Shown: in pieces, positions 35,330-43,217 of the stretch
Layout: each line of letters opens with the position of its first letter
How positions within the stretch are numbered: position 1 is the stretch's first letter
NCBI GenBank assembly: GCA_963709425.1
Contig: CAVPWG010000001.1
Span: 372,001-436,000, forward strand
Reading direction: 5' to 3'
DNA length: 64,000 nucleotides
DNA from: JAICJC01 sp963709425
Lineage (GTDB): Bacteria; Actinomycetota; Thermoleophilia; Gaiellales; JAICJC01
Program-made: the position numbers and the translations under genes
The notes under the pieces: model-generated
Seen by the model: the letters and a program-made list of their open reading frames with translations, nothing else
What the model was told of the DNA's origin: nothing
Database searches by the model: none

Positions 35330-36229
35330 GTGACCGCCGAGCCCGACACGCCGGAGCCGGAGGAGGTCCCGGTCGGCGCCGAGCCGGAGCTCGGGACATC
35401 CATCAGCGTCCGCGCCGAGCGCGGCGCCCGGATGACCCCCTCCGAGGCTGTGCGCGACATGCGGATCACGCTGCCCGCCCGCGGCAACCGCACGCTCCGC
35501 GATCTGATCGAGCGGGTGAACCGCGACACGCAGCTGAAGGCGCTCTGGCATGCGGCCAACGTGAACGCCGTCACGCGCCTGCAGATCAACGACCACTCGT
35601 GGGTGCACATCCAGATCGTCACGAACATCGGCCTGAAGCTCCTGCGCGAGCTGCGGCGGGCGGGGGTCGAGCCGGGCATGGTGGCCGACTACGGCATGAC
35701 GAAGGAGGATGCCGAGGTGGTCGTCGTCCTCGGCTGCCTCACCCACTGCCTCGGAATGGCGATCCACCGAACGGGCCACGAGGACATGAGCCTCTTCCTC
35801 GCGGCCGACCGCATGCCGCGCCTCCTGGAGGGGCTCTACGAGGAGCCGGAGCTGACGATCGTCCAGGCCGAGGTGCTCCAGACGATCATCTCCCACCGCT
35901 CCGACGGCGTGCCGCTCTCGGTCGAGGCCGGCGTCGTGCGCGTGGCTGACGCGCTCGACATGGCCAAGGGCCGCTCGCGGATCCCGTTCGAGTCGGGCCG
36001 CGTCTCGATCCACTCGCTCTCGGCAGCGGCGATCGAGGAGGTGCGGATCAAGGGCACCGACGGCACGGTCAAGATCGAGATCGAGATGAACAACTCGGCC
36101 GGCCTCTACCAGGTCGACAACCTGCTGCGGTCGAAGCTCCGCGGCTCCGGCCTCGAGGAGCGGATCGAGGTCGAGGCGACCATCTCGGGAGAGTCCGAGA
36201 AGCGGCTCCTGCCGCCGTTTCGGCTGTAG
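35330..36229 (+). CDS. HD-superfamily phosphohydrolase-like protein with an altered metal motif
   Basis: A 299-residue protein matching the uncharacterised HD family that begins AANVNAVTRLQINDHSWVHIQIV. The first His is in NDHSWVH near residue 88. The usual His-Asp doublet is replaced by His-Cys in GCLTHCLGMAIHR near residue 140. A late VRVADALDMAKGR segment supplies the distal Asp. The C-terminal 90 residues are beta-rich (VRIKGTDGTVKIEIEM). Members probably hydrolyse phosphate esters of unknown identity; loss of the Asp ligand could change or abolish this. The start codon is GTG. Confidence 0.75.
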   Translation: MTAEPDTPEPEEVPVGAEPELGTSISVRAERGARMTPSEAVRDMRITLPARGNRTLRDLIERVNRDTQLKALWHAANVNAVTRLQINDHSWVHIQIVTNIGLKLLRELRRAGVEPGMVADYGMTKEDAEVVVVLGCLTHCLGMAIHRTGHEDMSLFLAADRMPRLLEGLYEEPELTIVQAEVLQTIISHRSDGVPLSVEAGVVRVADALDMAKGRSRIPFESGRVSIHSLSAAAIEEVRIKGTDGTVKIEIEMNNSAGLYQVDNLLRSKLRGSGLEERIEVEATISGESEKRLLPPFRL

Positions 36230-36277
36230 CGCGCGCGGAGGCGGCCGATAGGCCCTCTGGTATGTTTGGCCGGCCTT

Positions 36278-36348
36278 TGCGGGGTCGTCTAATGGTAGGA
36301 CGCCTGACTCTGGATCAGGTAGTCGGGGTTCGAGTCCCTGCCCCGCAG
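36278..36348 (+). tRNA. tRNA-Gln (anticodon CUG)
   Basis: A 71-base cloverleaf. The acceptor tgcgggg pairs with ccccgca, with discriminator G. The D-arm is near taatggta, the anticodon stem is cctga/tcagg around loop ctctgga (anticodon ctg, reading CAG), and the T-arm is gggttcgagtccc. CCA is not encoded. An apparently accessory stretch begins directly after its 3' end. Confidence 0.95.
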
Positions 36349-36432
36349 CTCGTGGAGGAATGCGCCCTACCGGCCGCTCGGCAGGTGTACGGGCGGGGCT
36401 GTGTGGAACCCCGTGTGGAACCGGAGCTCTCG

Positions 36433-36981
36433 ATGCCCGACCGACTCGTCGACAAGACGTCGCCAGCCTTCGCCAAACTGCCAGCCGCATACCAGACCAA
36501 GATGGCCGCTCGGCACGGCAAGACGTTCCAGACCGCCGGCGACGTCCCCTACCCACTGGCAGAGCACGGCACCATCATCGGCCGTCCCTACCAAGGCACT
36601 CACAACCATCCTGACGCGGACGACGACATGCACAACTGGGAGAGCTGCAACGCGCTCGACATCGACACCCCGATCGGCACCACCGTGATCGCCGTAGCCG
36701 ACGGGACGATCGGCTCCCAGATCGGCGCGCTCCGCAGCAGCGCCGCCGTTCTCGAAGGGCTGCGCCTGCACCTGACCAGCGCCGACAACGAGTGGTACTA
36801 CGCCCACCTTTCCAAGATCACCGTCAACGCCGGCCAACGCGTATCCAAGGGCGACCACCTCGGCCAGTCGGGGTCCGCCAGCGGCGTCGCGTACCTGCAC
36901 CTCGGACAGAACCACGGCGATCCCGGCGCGTTGATCGGCAGCCCCACGTCGGGCTACGTCGACCAGCACCTCCCTGGGTAG
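36433..36981 (+). CDS. LytM/M23-like protein with changed metal ligands
   Basis: A 182-residue protein with the M23 lysostaphin fold: NALDIDTPIGTTVIAVADG, then the YYAHLSKITVNAGQRVSKGD loop and the late YLHLGQN strand. In active M23 peptidases the first motif is HxxxD; here the His position is Cys (CNALD). The final HxH is LHL with a single His. It may be a non-catalytic wall-binding protein or a divergent subfamily. No signal peptide is evident from the ATG at 36433; the frame is open further upstream, across the tRNA. Codon choice looks less GC-extreme than in the housekeeping genes. Confidence 0.68.
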   Translation: MPDRLVDKTSPAFAKLPAAYQTKMAARHGKTFQTAGDVPYPLAEHGTIIGRPYQGTHNHPDADDDMHNWESCNALDIDTPIGTTVIAVADGTIGSQIGALRSSAAVLEGLRLHLTSADNEWYYAHLSKITVNAGQRVSKGDHLGQSGSASGVAYLHLGQNHGDPGALIGSPTSGYVDQHLPG

Positions 36982-37118
36982 TTGACTGGGTAAGCCACTC
37001 GCCGAGCTGCTCGCAGTTTGGGTGGCGGCGCAGGTGCGAGGCTCGCCTCGGGTTGGAAGACGTCGCCAGGTGCCGACGTCGAGTGGACATCGGAATCGTC
37101 CACGAGAGGGAGCCCGTC

Positions 37119-37541
37119 ATGAAGTACCGCATTACGACAAAGGCGCTGACATCGACGATGCTCACGCTACTCGTCGCCGCCGCTGCGTTGGCACCGGTCG
37201 CGCAGGCACGCCCAACGACGGCCCAGCCAGCCGCGGCAACGCAGGTGGAGAGCGCAACGGTCAGCGACGCAGTGGCCATCCATGCTCGCTGGCATAATGT
37301 TGGCTACGACCTGAAGGGCCAGACGACGGCGTTCCCGGTCGGATTTGGTCACCATCGGGCCGCCATCAAGCCGGTCGAGAGCGTCACGCAGACCGCTCCA
37401 GCGGCCATCAGCCGGACCGAGTCGACCAGCTTCGATTGGACGCCGGTCATGCTCGGGACGGCCGTGACGGCGATGGTCGCGTGCATCCTTCTCATGGGCG
37501 GCGGGCTCCTACGCAGCCGTCGGCGTCTGGCAAGCTCCTAG
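37119..37541 (+). CDS. Secreted protein with a C-terminal membrane anchor, unknown function
   Basis: A 140-residue protein. It has a cleavable signal peptide (KALTSTMLTLLVAAAALAPV, cleavage after AQA), then a Thr/Ala/Gln-rich extracellular part with many valines and few charges. A C-terminal TM helix (PVMLGTAVTAMVACILLMGG) is followed by a basic tail (RSRRRL). This type I topology is like small surface proteins anchored in the membrane. The AGAGGGAGC site ten bases before the ATG supports the start. I do not recognise a family. Confidence 0.62.
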   Translation: MKYRITTKALTSTMLTLLVAAAALAPVAQARPTTAQPAAATQVESATVSDAVAIHARWHNVGYDLKGQTTAFPVGFGHHRAAIKPVESVTQTAPAAISRTESTSFDWTPVMLGTAVTAMVACILLMGGGLLRSRRRLASS

Positions 37542-37551
37542 TCCAGCTACG

Positions 37552-37587
37552 GGTGGTGTCACGGTCGTCGAAGGCCGCGACACCACC
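37552..37587. terminator. Long hairpin between convergent genes
   Basis: ggtggtgtc (37552-37560) pairs with gacaccacc (37579-37587). An inner cgg/ccg stem is separated from it by one mismatch. It lies ten bases after the plus-strand stop at 37541 and can serve either direction. A short ccctttcc tract follows on the plus strand. Confidence 0.6.
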
Positions 37588-37869
37588 TCGACCCTTTCCA
37601 GCCCCGGTTGTCACTCGGGGTAGTGACGCAGGTGACGACGGCCGCAGCCGCGAACGCGACCTCGATTTCTCGACTCGGCGATCGAGCGCCCCGGCGACCA
37701 CGCCGACCCGGTCGACCTCGACCTCGAGCTCGTCGGCCAGGTACTCCGGTCGGCAGACTCGGGACTTGGCTCGTCAACGGGCACGCCCGGCCATTTGGGC
37801 CGGCTGTCATGTGGAACGATCTGCCGCCTGGCCCTGAGACGAGCGTTCGGCGAGAGGCGGATCCGCCGG
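37588..37869. other. Intergenic stretch without a recognisable gene
   Basis: About 280 bases between the hairpin and the stop of the flavoprotein gene. Open frames exist on both strands but have Arg/Pro/Thr-heavy translations without domains and no good ribosome site. It may hold remnants of an older gene; nothing firm can be assigned. Confidence 0.4.
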
Positions 37870-39480
37870 TCAGGCGGTTGAGGCGGCCGGCGCCGGCGAT
37901 CCCGCCGCGCGGCGGGCGTGGACGAACTGCACGGCCATCGCGCCCTCGCCGACGGCGGCGGCACAGCGCTTCGTCGATCCCGATCGGATGTCTCCGGCGG
38001 CGAAGACGCCGGGCAGGCTCGTCTCGAGCAGGTACTCGGCGTTCGCCGCCGCGCCGGTACAGATGAAACCGTGTTCGTCGCGGAGAACCGACTCGCCGAG
38101 CCACTCGGTGCAGGGTGCTGCCCCGAGGAAGAGGAACAGGAACGAGAACGGCAGCCGCTCGCCGTTCGTGAGCGTCACGGCCGCGAGCCGCCCGTCCTCG
38201 CCATGGAGAGCCGCGATCTCGGAGCGATCCCGCACCGCGACCTCGTACCGCTCGAGGTCGTGGATGAGGTAGTCCGACATCGTCTCGCGCAGGTCGGCTC
38301 GGCGATGAAGGAGCGTCACCAGGGCGCCCCCGCGCGCGAGCCAGATCGCGGCCTGAGCCGCGGAGTTGCCGCCCCCGACCACTCCGACGCGCGCCGCGCC
38401 GCAGAGCTGGGCTTCGGGCGGCCCCGCGGCATAAAAGACGGTGAGGCCCTCGTACTCCGCAAGGCGGTCGACCGGAAGGCGCCGATAGTCTGCGCCGGTC
38501 GCCAGCAGCACTGAGTCGGCGACGATGTCGTGGTCGTCCTCGAGCCGCACGAGGTAGCGGCCGTCGACGGGCTCCAGCGATACCGCCCGATAGGGGCTCG
38601 CAACGCGGGCGTTGAACTTCCGCGCCTGGACGACGGCTCGGCTGGTGAGCTCCACGCCCGTGATACCGGCGGGGAACCCGAGATAGTTCTCGATGCGCCG
38701 CGATGCACCGGCCTGGCCGCCGAGCGCCGTACCTTCGATGACGAGAGTCTCGAGCCCCTCGGACGCCCCGTAGACGGCCGCGGCCAGACCCGCCGGGCCA
38801 CCGCCGACGACGAGCAGGTCCACCTCCTCGCGCGGCGCGAGCACCCGGCCGATCCCCAGCACGCGCGAGACCTCGCCGACCGACGGCGCGAGCAGCTCCG
38901 TCCCGCCCGGCAGCCGCACCAGCGGCAGGCTGTCGTCACCGAGCCCGGCGACGAGCGCGCCGGCCGTCTCGTCCTGCGCCGGGTCGCGCCATGCAAACGG
39001 AAGCCGGTTCGTGCGCGCGTAGTTCACCAAACGCAGCGTCCCGGCCGACGAGTGCGGCCCGATGATCTCGAATCCGACGCCCTCCACCTGTTGCAGCGCC
39101 TCACGCCGGGCGATGAACGTCGACAGCACCAGGTCGCTGAGCGGCCCGTCCTCGAACAGCAGCGGGCGCAGCACCTCGCGGTCGACGGCGATGTACCGCA
39201 GCGGCTGCGCGGCGACGGCGGTCACAAAGACGGTCTGCCCAGACAGAAACCCGACTTCGCCCAGGAAGCCGGCCGGGCCGTGCCGGATGATCTCGTTGCC
39301 CTCCGCATCGTGGATCGCGACCTCGCCGTCCAGGATCGCGACGAACGGATAGCTGGCGTCTCCCACGCGGTAGAGCACGTCGCCGACGGCGGCCGTCCGC
39401 TCCTCGCCCAGCTCGGCGAGCGTCGCCAGCTGCGCCGCGGACAACGCTGGAGCCGCGGGAGGTTGAACGGGGCCGGTCAC
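37870..39480 (-). CDS. cNMP-binding domain fused to a thioredoxin reductase-like flavoprotein lacking the CxxC pair
   Basis: 536 residues. Residues 20-140 form a cyclic-nucleotide-binding/CRP-like beta barrel (VGDVLYRVGDASYPFVAILD; GPAGFLGEVGFLSG). From about residue 215 comes a thioredoxin reductase-type FAD domain (DLLVVGGGPAGLAAAVYGAS; GTALGGQAGASRRIENYLGF) and an NADPH domain (RVGVVGGGNSAAQAAIWLA). The redox CxxC that should precede the NADPH motif is absent, with a single Cys in AQLCGAARVG. It is therefore not a classical thioredoxin reductase; electrons must leave by another route. The ATG overlaps the stop of the zinc-finger gene by four bases, so the two are co-translated. Confidence 0.83.
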   Translation of the reverse strand: MTGPVQPPAAPALSAAQLATLAELGEERTAAVGDVLYRVGDASYPFVAILDGEVAIHDAEGNEIIRHGPAGFLGEVGFLSGQTVFVTAVAAQPLRYIAVDREVLRPLLFEDGPLSDLVLSTFIARREALQQVEGVGFEIIGPHSSAGTLRLVNYARTNRLPFAWRDPAQDETAGALVAGLGDDSLPLVRLPGGTELLAPSVGEVSRVLGIGRVLAPREEVDLLVVGGGPAGLAAAVYGASEGLETLVIEGTALGGQAGASRRIENYLGFPAGITGVELTSRAVVQARKFNARVASPYRAVSLEPVDGRYLVRLEDDHDIVADSVLLATGADYRRLPVDRLAEYEGLTVFYAAGPPEAQLCGAARVGVVGGGNSAAQAAIWLARGGALVTLLHRRADLRETMSDYLIHDLERYEVAVRDRSEIAALHGEDGRLAAVTLTNGERLPFSFLFLFLGAAPCTEWLGESVLRDEHGFICTGAAANAEYLLETSLPGVFAAGDIRSGSTKRCAAAVGEGAMAVQFVHARRAAGSPAPAASTA

Positions 39481-39809
39481 GGCTCAGCGGCGATCGTGAA
39501 CGCCAGGTCGTCGGGATAGCACCAGAACCAGTCCTCGCCCGGCTCGGCCGACCGGATAACCGGATGGCCTGTCTGGTTGGCGTGGGCGGTGGCGTGGCGG
39601 TTTGGCGAGGAGTCGCAGCAGCCGATGTGGCCGCAGCTGGTGCACATGCGCAGATGCACCCAGCGGGCGCCGATCCGCAGGCAGTCCTCGCAGCCCGCGA
39701 TGTCCTCCGGCAGCGCGGAGATCGAGATCTGGTCGAGATGTGCGCAGGAATCTGCGATCGTCGTTTCCTTCCTATCGCCCGAACGCAGCGTAGATCGATT
39801 GACGGCCAC
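39477..39809 (-). CDS. UBP-type zinc-finger protein
   Basis: A 110-residue protein with the ZnF-UBP pattern: CAHLDQ, CEDCLRIG, then LRMCTSCGHIGCCDSS and RHATAHANQTGHPVI, ending in EDWFWCYPDD. In eukaryotes this domain binds the ubiquitin C-terminus. In bacteria it is a small stand-alone protein of unknown role. Its stop overlaps the start of the cNMP/TrxR-like flavoprotein (ATGA), so a joint redox or sensor function is likely by inference. Confidence 0.8.
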   Translation of the reverse strand: MAVNRSTLRSGDRKETTIADSCAHLDQISISALPEDIAGCEDCLRIGARWVHLRMCTSCGHIGCCDSSPNRHATAHANQTGHPVIRSAEPGEDWFWCYPDDLAFTIAAEP

Positions 39810-39851
39810 ATGCGCGTGGTGAAGCCGCGGGTGGACGGAAAGGGGCCCGGG

Positions 39852-40415
39852 TCAACCGGAGCTCGTGCCGCGGAAGGCGCCGGCGATTACCGGGACCAGC
39901 AGTCGCTCGAGCTGCTTCTCGGACTTGTTGCTCAGTTCGGCGCTGACGGGTGCGACGGCCAGCCAGTTCAACATTCCGGCTACGCAGCGCACGCGAAGGA
40001 TCAGTTCTTGATCCTTCACGTCGGGCACGTTCGACTTCAGCACTCGAAGAGCGTCGACACGAATCCCGTCGAACCTGGCATCGAATCGATCCCATCGCTG
40101 GGGGGGATCCAACGCCGCCCGTGCCACGATGCGGAGCACCGCGAGATCGCGTCCGCCTGCCGCGAGCGCACGCATCATCGGTCGAGCGAAGGCTGCCGCC
40201 AGCTCCAGGACCGTCGACTCCGGGCCGAGCGTGTTCAGGGCCTCGTGCTGAGCGTCCAGATAGCGCTCGAGCGCGTGCTCCACCGCAGCGTCACACAGGG
40301 ATTTCAGCGACCCGAAGTGGTAGCTCACCGCCGCCACGTTGGCGTCGGCAGCATCGGTGATCTCGCGTAGAACCACCCGGGAGCACCCAGTTGAACCCAG
40401 ACGTGCGACTGTCAT
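39852..40415 (-). CDS. TetR-family regulator with a shortened N-terminus
   Basis: 187 residues. The helix-turn-helix is visible as VVLREITDAADANVAAVSYHFGS, followed by a C-terminal ligand domain (TetR C-like, LERYLDAQHEALNTL onwards). The usual first helix (ILDAALELF-type, about 20 residues) before the HTH is replaced by MTVARLGSTGCSR, so the DNA-binding domain looks truncated. A strong GGGAGGGG site lies four bases before the ATG. Its 5' end overlaps the divergent DUF5996 gene by 25 bases. It may regulate that gene or the flavoprotein pair, if it still binds DNA. Confidence 0.72.
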   Translation of the reverse strand: MTVARLGSTGCSRVVLREITDAADANVAAVSYHFGSLKSLCDAAVEHALERYLDAQHEALNTLGPESTVLELAAAFARPMMRALAAGGRDLAVLRIVARAALDPPQRWDRFDARFDGIRVDALRVLKSNVPDVKDQELILRVRCVAGMLNWLAVAPVSAELSNKSEKQLERLLVPVIAGAFRGTSSG

Positions 40416-41353
40416 CGCCCCTCCCGCCGCTGCCGCTGGAAGAGTGGGAATCCACCAAGCAGACGCTGCACCTGTGGGCCCAGATCGTCGGAAAGATCCG
40501 GATGGCGTCCACCGCGCCTCGGAACCACTGGTGGCACGTGCCGCTCTATGTTGACGTCCGCGGGCTGACGACGCGCCGCATGCACTCGGCGGAGGGCGTC
40601 TCGTTTCAGGTCGATTTCGACTTCATCGATCACGCCCTGGTCGTGAAAACCAGTCGCGGCCAGTCGCGGTCATTCCCACTGGTCGACGGGTTGTCGGTCG
40701 CCGACTTCGACGCCCGCCTCCACGCCATGCTTGGCGAGCTGGGCGTCGACGTACGGATCGCCGAGAATCCGTTCGGCGTTCCCGTGACGACACCGTTCCC
40801 GGAGGATCGCGAGCACTCGGCCTACGACCAGGACGCAGTTCAGCGCTTCTGGCGCATTCTCGACTGGACGGACACCGTGTTCGAGGAGTTCGCCGGCTGG
40901 TTCTGCGGCAAGACCAGCCCCGTGCACCTCTTCTGGCACTCGTTTGACCTCGCCCTCACCCGCTTCGGAGCCACGCGAGCGCCGGCCATGCCGACTGCGG
41001 ACCCGGTAACACGCGAGGCGTACTCGCACGAAGTCATCTCATTTGGCTTCTGGGCCGGCGACGAGAACGTCCGCGAGCCAACCTACTACTCCTACACCGC
41101 GCCCGAACCCGCCGACCTACGCCGGCACGATCTGCAACCCGGGCGGGCCAAGTGGGCCGACCAGGGTACCGGCTCCCTGGCCGTGCTCCCCTACGAGGCG
41201 GTGCGAGTAGCGGCCGACCCCAGAACCGCTCTCCTCAGCTTCCTCGAGAGCTCCTACCGGGCCGGCGCCGCCGCCGCGGGCTGGGATCGCAGACAGCTCG
41301 AGTCGTCCTGGTGCCCCAACCCACCCATGCTGCAGGAACTGCTCCAAAACTAG
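40391..41353 (+). CDS. DUF5996 family protein
   Basis: A 320-residue soluble protein beginning near LPLEEWESTKQTLHLWAQIV and NHWWHVPLYVDVRGLTT, the recognisable start of the DUF5996 family. Later features include FCGKTSPVHLFWHSFDLALTRF and FWAGDENVREPTYYSYTAPEP. It is rich in Trp, His and Phe, compatible with a small-molecule or haem-binding pocket, but the function is unknown. Its first codons (TTG at 40391, or GTG at 40403) lie inside the divergent TetR gene. Confidence 0.75.
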   Translation: MNPDVRLSSPLPPLPLEEWESTKQTLHLWAQIVGKIRMASTAPRNHWWHVPLYVDVRGLTTRRMHSAEGVSFQVDFDFIDHALVVKTSRGQSRSFPLVDGLSVADFDARLHAMLGELGVDVRIAENPFGVPVTTPFPEDREHSAYDQDAVQRFWRILDWTDTVFEEFAGWFCGKTSPVHLFWHSFDLALTRFGATRAPAMPTADPVTREAYSHEVISFGFWAGDENVREPTYYSYTAPEPADLRRHDLQPGRAKWADQGTGSLAVLPYEAVRVAADPRTALLSFLESSYRAGAAAAGWDRRQLESSWCPNPPMLQELLQN

Positions 41354-41389
41354 GAGCGGGGCGTCATCGGCAGTGGGCACGAGGCAAGG

Positions 41390-42049
41390 TCAGAAGATGT
41401 TCACGGCGCGGGCCACGACCAGGCTCAGGATGGCGAGCGAGATCAGCGACTCCAGCCCCATTGCGCCCTTCGCCCACATCGCAAGCGGCATTGCATCGGT
41501 GGGGCTGAATGCGAGTGAGTTCGTGAGGGCCAGGTAGAGGTAGTCACCAAACCGTGGGCGCCACCCCGGCGCCAGCGACGGGGTTAGCTGCTGCGGAAAC
41601 GCGAAGTCCGGCTGCGGGTTCTGGTGGTGTGTGCGTGCTGCAGCTCCTCCGGCATCGAGCTCCCAGAAGAGCAGCCCAAACGCGATGATATTGCAGAGCC
41701 AGACATTCACCCCGGTTGAAAGCAGCTCGCTCGCGTTGTCTGTCGATGGGCCACCCACGATCAGTTCGTGGATGAGCTTCGCCGTTGCCCAAAGCGCGCT
41801 CGTCACCAGAATCGCGACCAGGACGATCGACACCAGCCGGAGCTCTCTGGATCGCCGGTTGATCCGCCCCGGGTCGCCCACTGCGAGCACCACCAGCAGC
41901 GCCGCCTCGACAACCAGCAGCAGCCACGGCGGCCCGACCGACAAGCGATCCGGCAGCAACAACGTCAAGACCCCGGCCGCGACCACCGCGCCAACCATCG
42001 GCCAGCGGGACTCGCCCATCACTCCATCCTCTGTGGGTGGTGCCGTCAT
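41390..42049 (-). CDS. DUF1345-like integral membrane protein
   Basis: 219 residues with about five TM helices (MVGAVVAAGVLTLLLP; PPWLLLVVEAALLVVLAVG; VSIVLVAILVTSALWATAK; NVWLCNIIAFGLLFWELDAG; a C-terminal pair). The PRFGDYLYLALTNSLAFSPTDAMPL segment is the recognisable DUF1345 signature. The function is unknown. It lies 123 bases downstream of cydB on the same strand. Confidence 0.7.
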   Translation of the reverse strand: MTAPPTEDGVMGESRWPMVGAVVAAGVLTLLLPDRLSVGPPWLLLVVEAALLVVLAVGDPGRINRRSRELRLVSIVLVAILVTSALWATAKLIHELIVGGPSTDNASELLSTGVNVWLCNIIAFGLLFWELDAGGAAARTHHQNPQPDFAFPQQLTPSLAPGWRPRFGDYLYLALTNSLAFSPTDAMPLAMWAKGAMGLESLISLAILSLVVARAVNIF

Positions 42050-42172
42050 GTGAAGCCTGTGAATCCTCCAGGGCTGTGCTCGGCCGACGGGCCGGAGCTG
42101 CGCCCGCTATCGGGGATGAGGATCTGCCGGCGACGGTTGGAATGTGCAGGTCGGATCGGGAGTACGCACGAC

Positions 42173-43216
42173 CTAGCGCTTGCCGGCACCGAGCGACCCA
42201 TAGGAGCCGGCCGCACGGTCACCGCCGATGCGCTTGCGGAACACGTAGTAGGTCCAGCCCTGGTAGAGCAGTATGAGCGGTGTGAAGATCGCCGCCGCTA
42301 CGGTGATCACCTGGAGGGCGTAGTGCCCGGTCACGGCGTTGGAGATCGTCAGGCTGTTGGCGAAGCTGGGATCCGAGACGAGCACCCGTGGGTACAGGCC
42401 GGTGAAGATGGTGGCGATGAGGCCGATCGCGCCCAGTCCTGTGGCCGCGAACGCCCAGCCGTCTCGGTCGGTGCGTGTGAGCATCAGCGCGAGGAGGAGC
42501 ACGATCGCGGTCAGCGCCGCCGGGATGGTCGTCGGCAGGATCGCGCGATCGTTGTTGTCGTGTGCGACGAGCACCGTCCATGCGGCGGCGCCGATCCCGA
42601 GGACGATGGCGGGCACCACCAGCCGCTGGGCGGTGCGGGATGCTCGTTCGCGGAAGTCTCCGGTGGTCCGCAGGGTGAGATACGTCGCGCCGTGCAGGGC
42701 GAACATCGTCACCACTGCCAGCCCGGCGGCCACCGTGTAGGCGGTGAACAGGTCGACGATCCCGCCGGTGAACACGTGCGAGGAGTCGAGCGGCACCCCC
42801 TCGACGAGGTTGGCGAGTGCGACTCCCCAGAGGAAGGAGGCGCCGACGCTCCCGATCGTGTTCGCCCACAGCCACGTCGTCCGCCAGCGCGCCCCCTCGT
42901 GCTTCTCGCGCCACTCGAACGAAACCACACGCACGATCAGCAGCACGAGGATCAGCAACAGCGCGACGTAGAAGCCCGAAAACAGCGTCGCGTACCACGC
43001 GGGGAACGCGGCGAATGTCGCTCCGGCAGCGACCACCAGCCACACCTCGTTGCCGTCCCATACCGGCCCGATCGACTCGAACATCAGGCCGCGCTCGCGC
43101 TCATCGCGAGGCAGTATCGGCAGCAGCATGCCGACGCCGAAGTCGAACCCCTCCAGCAGGAAGTACCCGCTCCAGAGGACGCCGATCACGACGAACCAGA
43201 CCTCCTCGAGGCCCAT
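42173..43216 (-). CDS. cydB: Cytochrome bd ubiquinol/menaquinol oxidase subunit II
   Basis: A 347-residue polytopic subunit of the bd oxidase. It starts MGLEEVWFVVIGVLWSGYFL and EGFDFGVGMLLP, the typical CydB opening, with WDGNEVWLVVAAGATFAAFP next and the late LYQGWTYYVFRKRI end. The ATG at 43216 lies one base after the cydA stop. With CydA it reduces O2 to water using quinol at the membrane. Confidence 0.93.
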   Translation of the reverse strand: MGLEEVWFVVIGVLWSGYFLLEGFDFGVGMLLPILPRDERERGLMFESIGPVWDGNEVWLVVAAGATFAAFPAWYATLFSGFYVALLLILVLLIVRVVSFEWREKHEGARWRTTWLWANTIGSVGASFLWGVALANLVEGVPLDSSHVFTGGIVDLFTAYTVAAGLAVVTMFALHGATYLTLRTTGDFRERASRTAQRLVVPAIVLGIGAAAWTVLVAHDNNDRAILPTTIPAALTAIVLLLALMLTRTDRDGWAFAATGLGAIGLIATIFTGLYPRVLVSDPSFANSLTISNAVTGHYALQVITVAAAIFTPLILLYQGWTYYVFRKRIGGDRAAGSYGSLGAGKR

Positions 43217-43217
43217 G

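Noticed and set aside
37608..38066. Plus-strand frame of 152 codons over the end of the flavoprotein gene
   Set aside because: It is a shadow of the minus-strand coding region with Arg/Pro-rich composition.
42050..42172. Possible small RNA or gene between the DUF1345 gene and cydB
   Set aside because: No stem or open frame with translation signals stands out in 123 bases.
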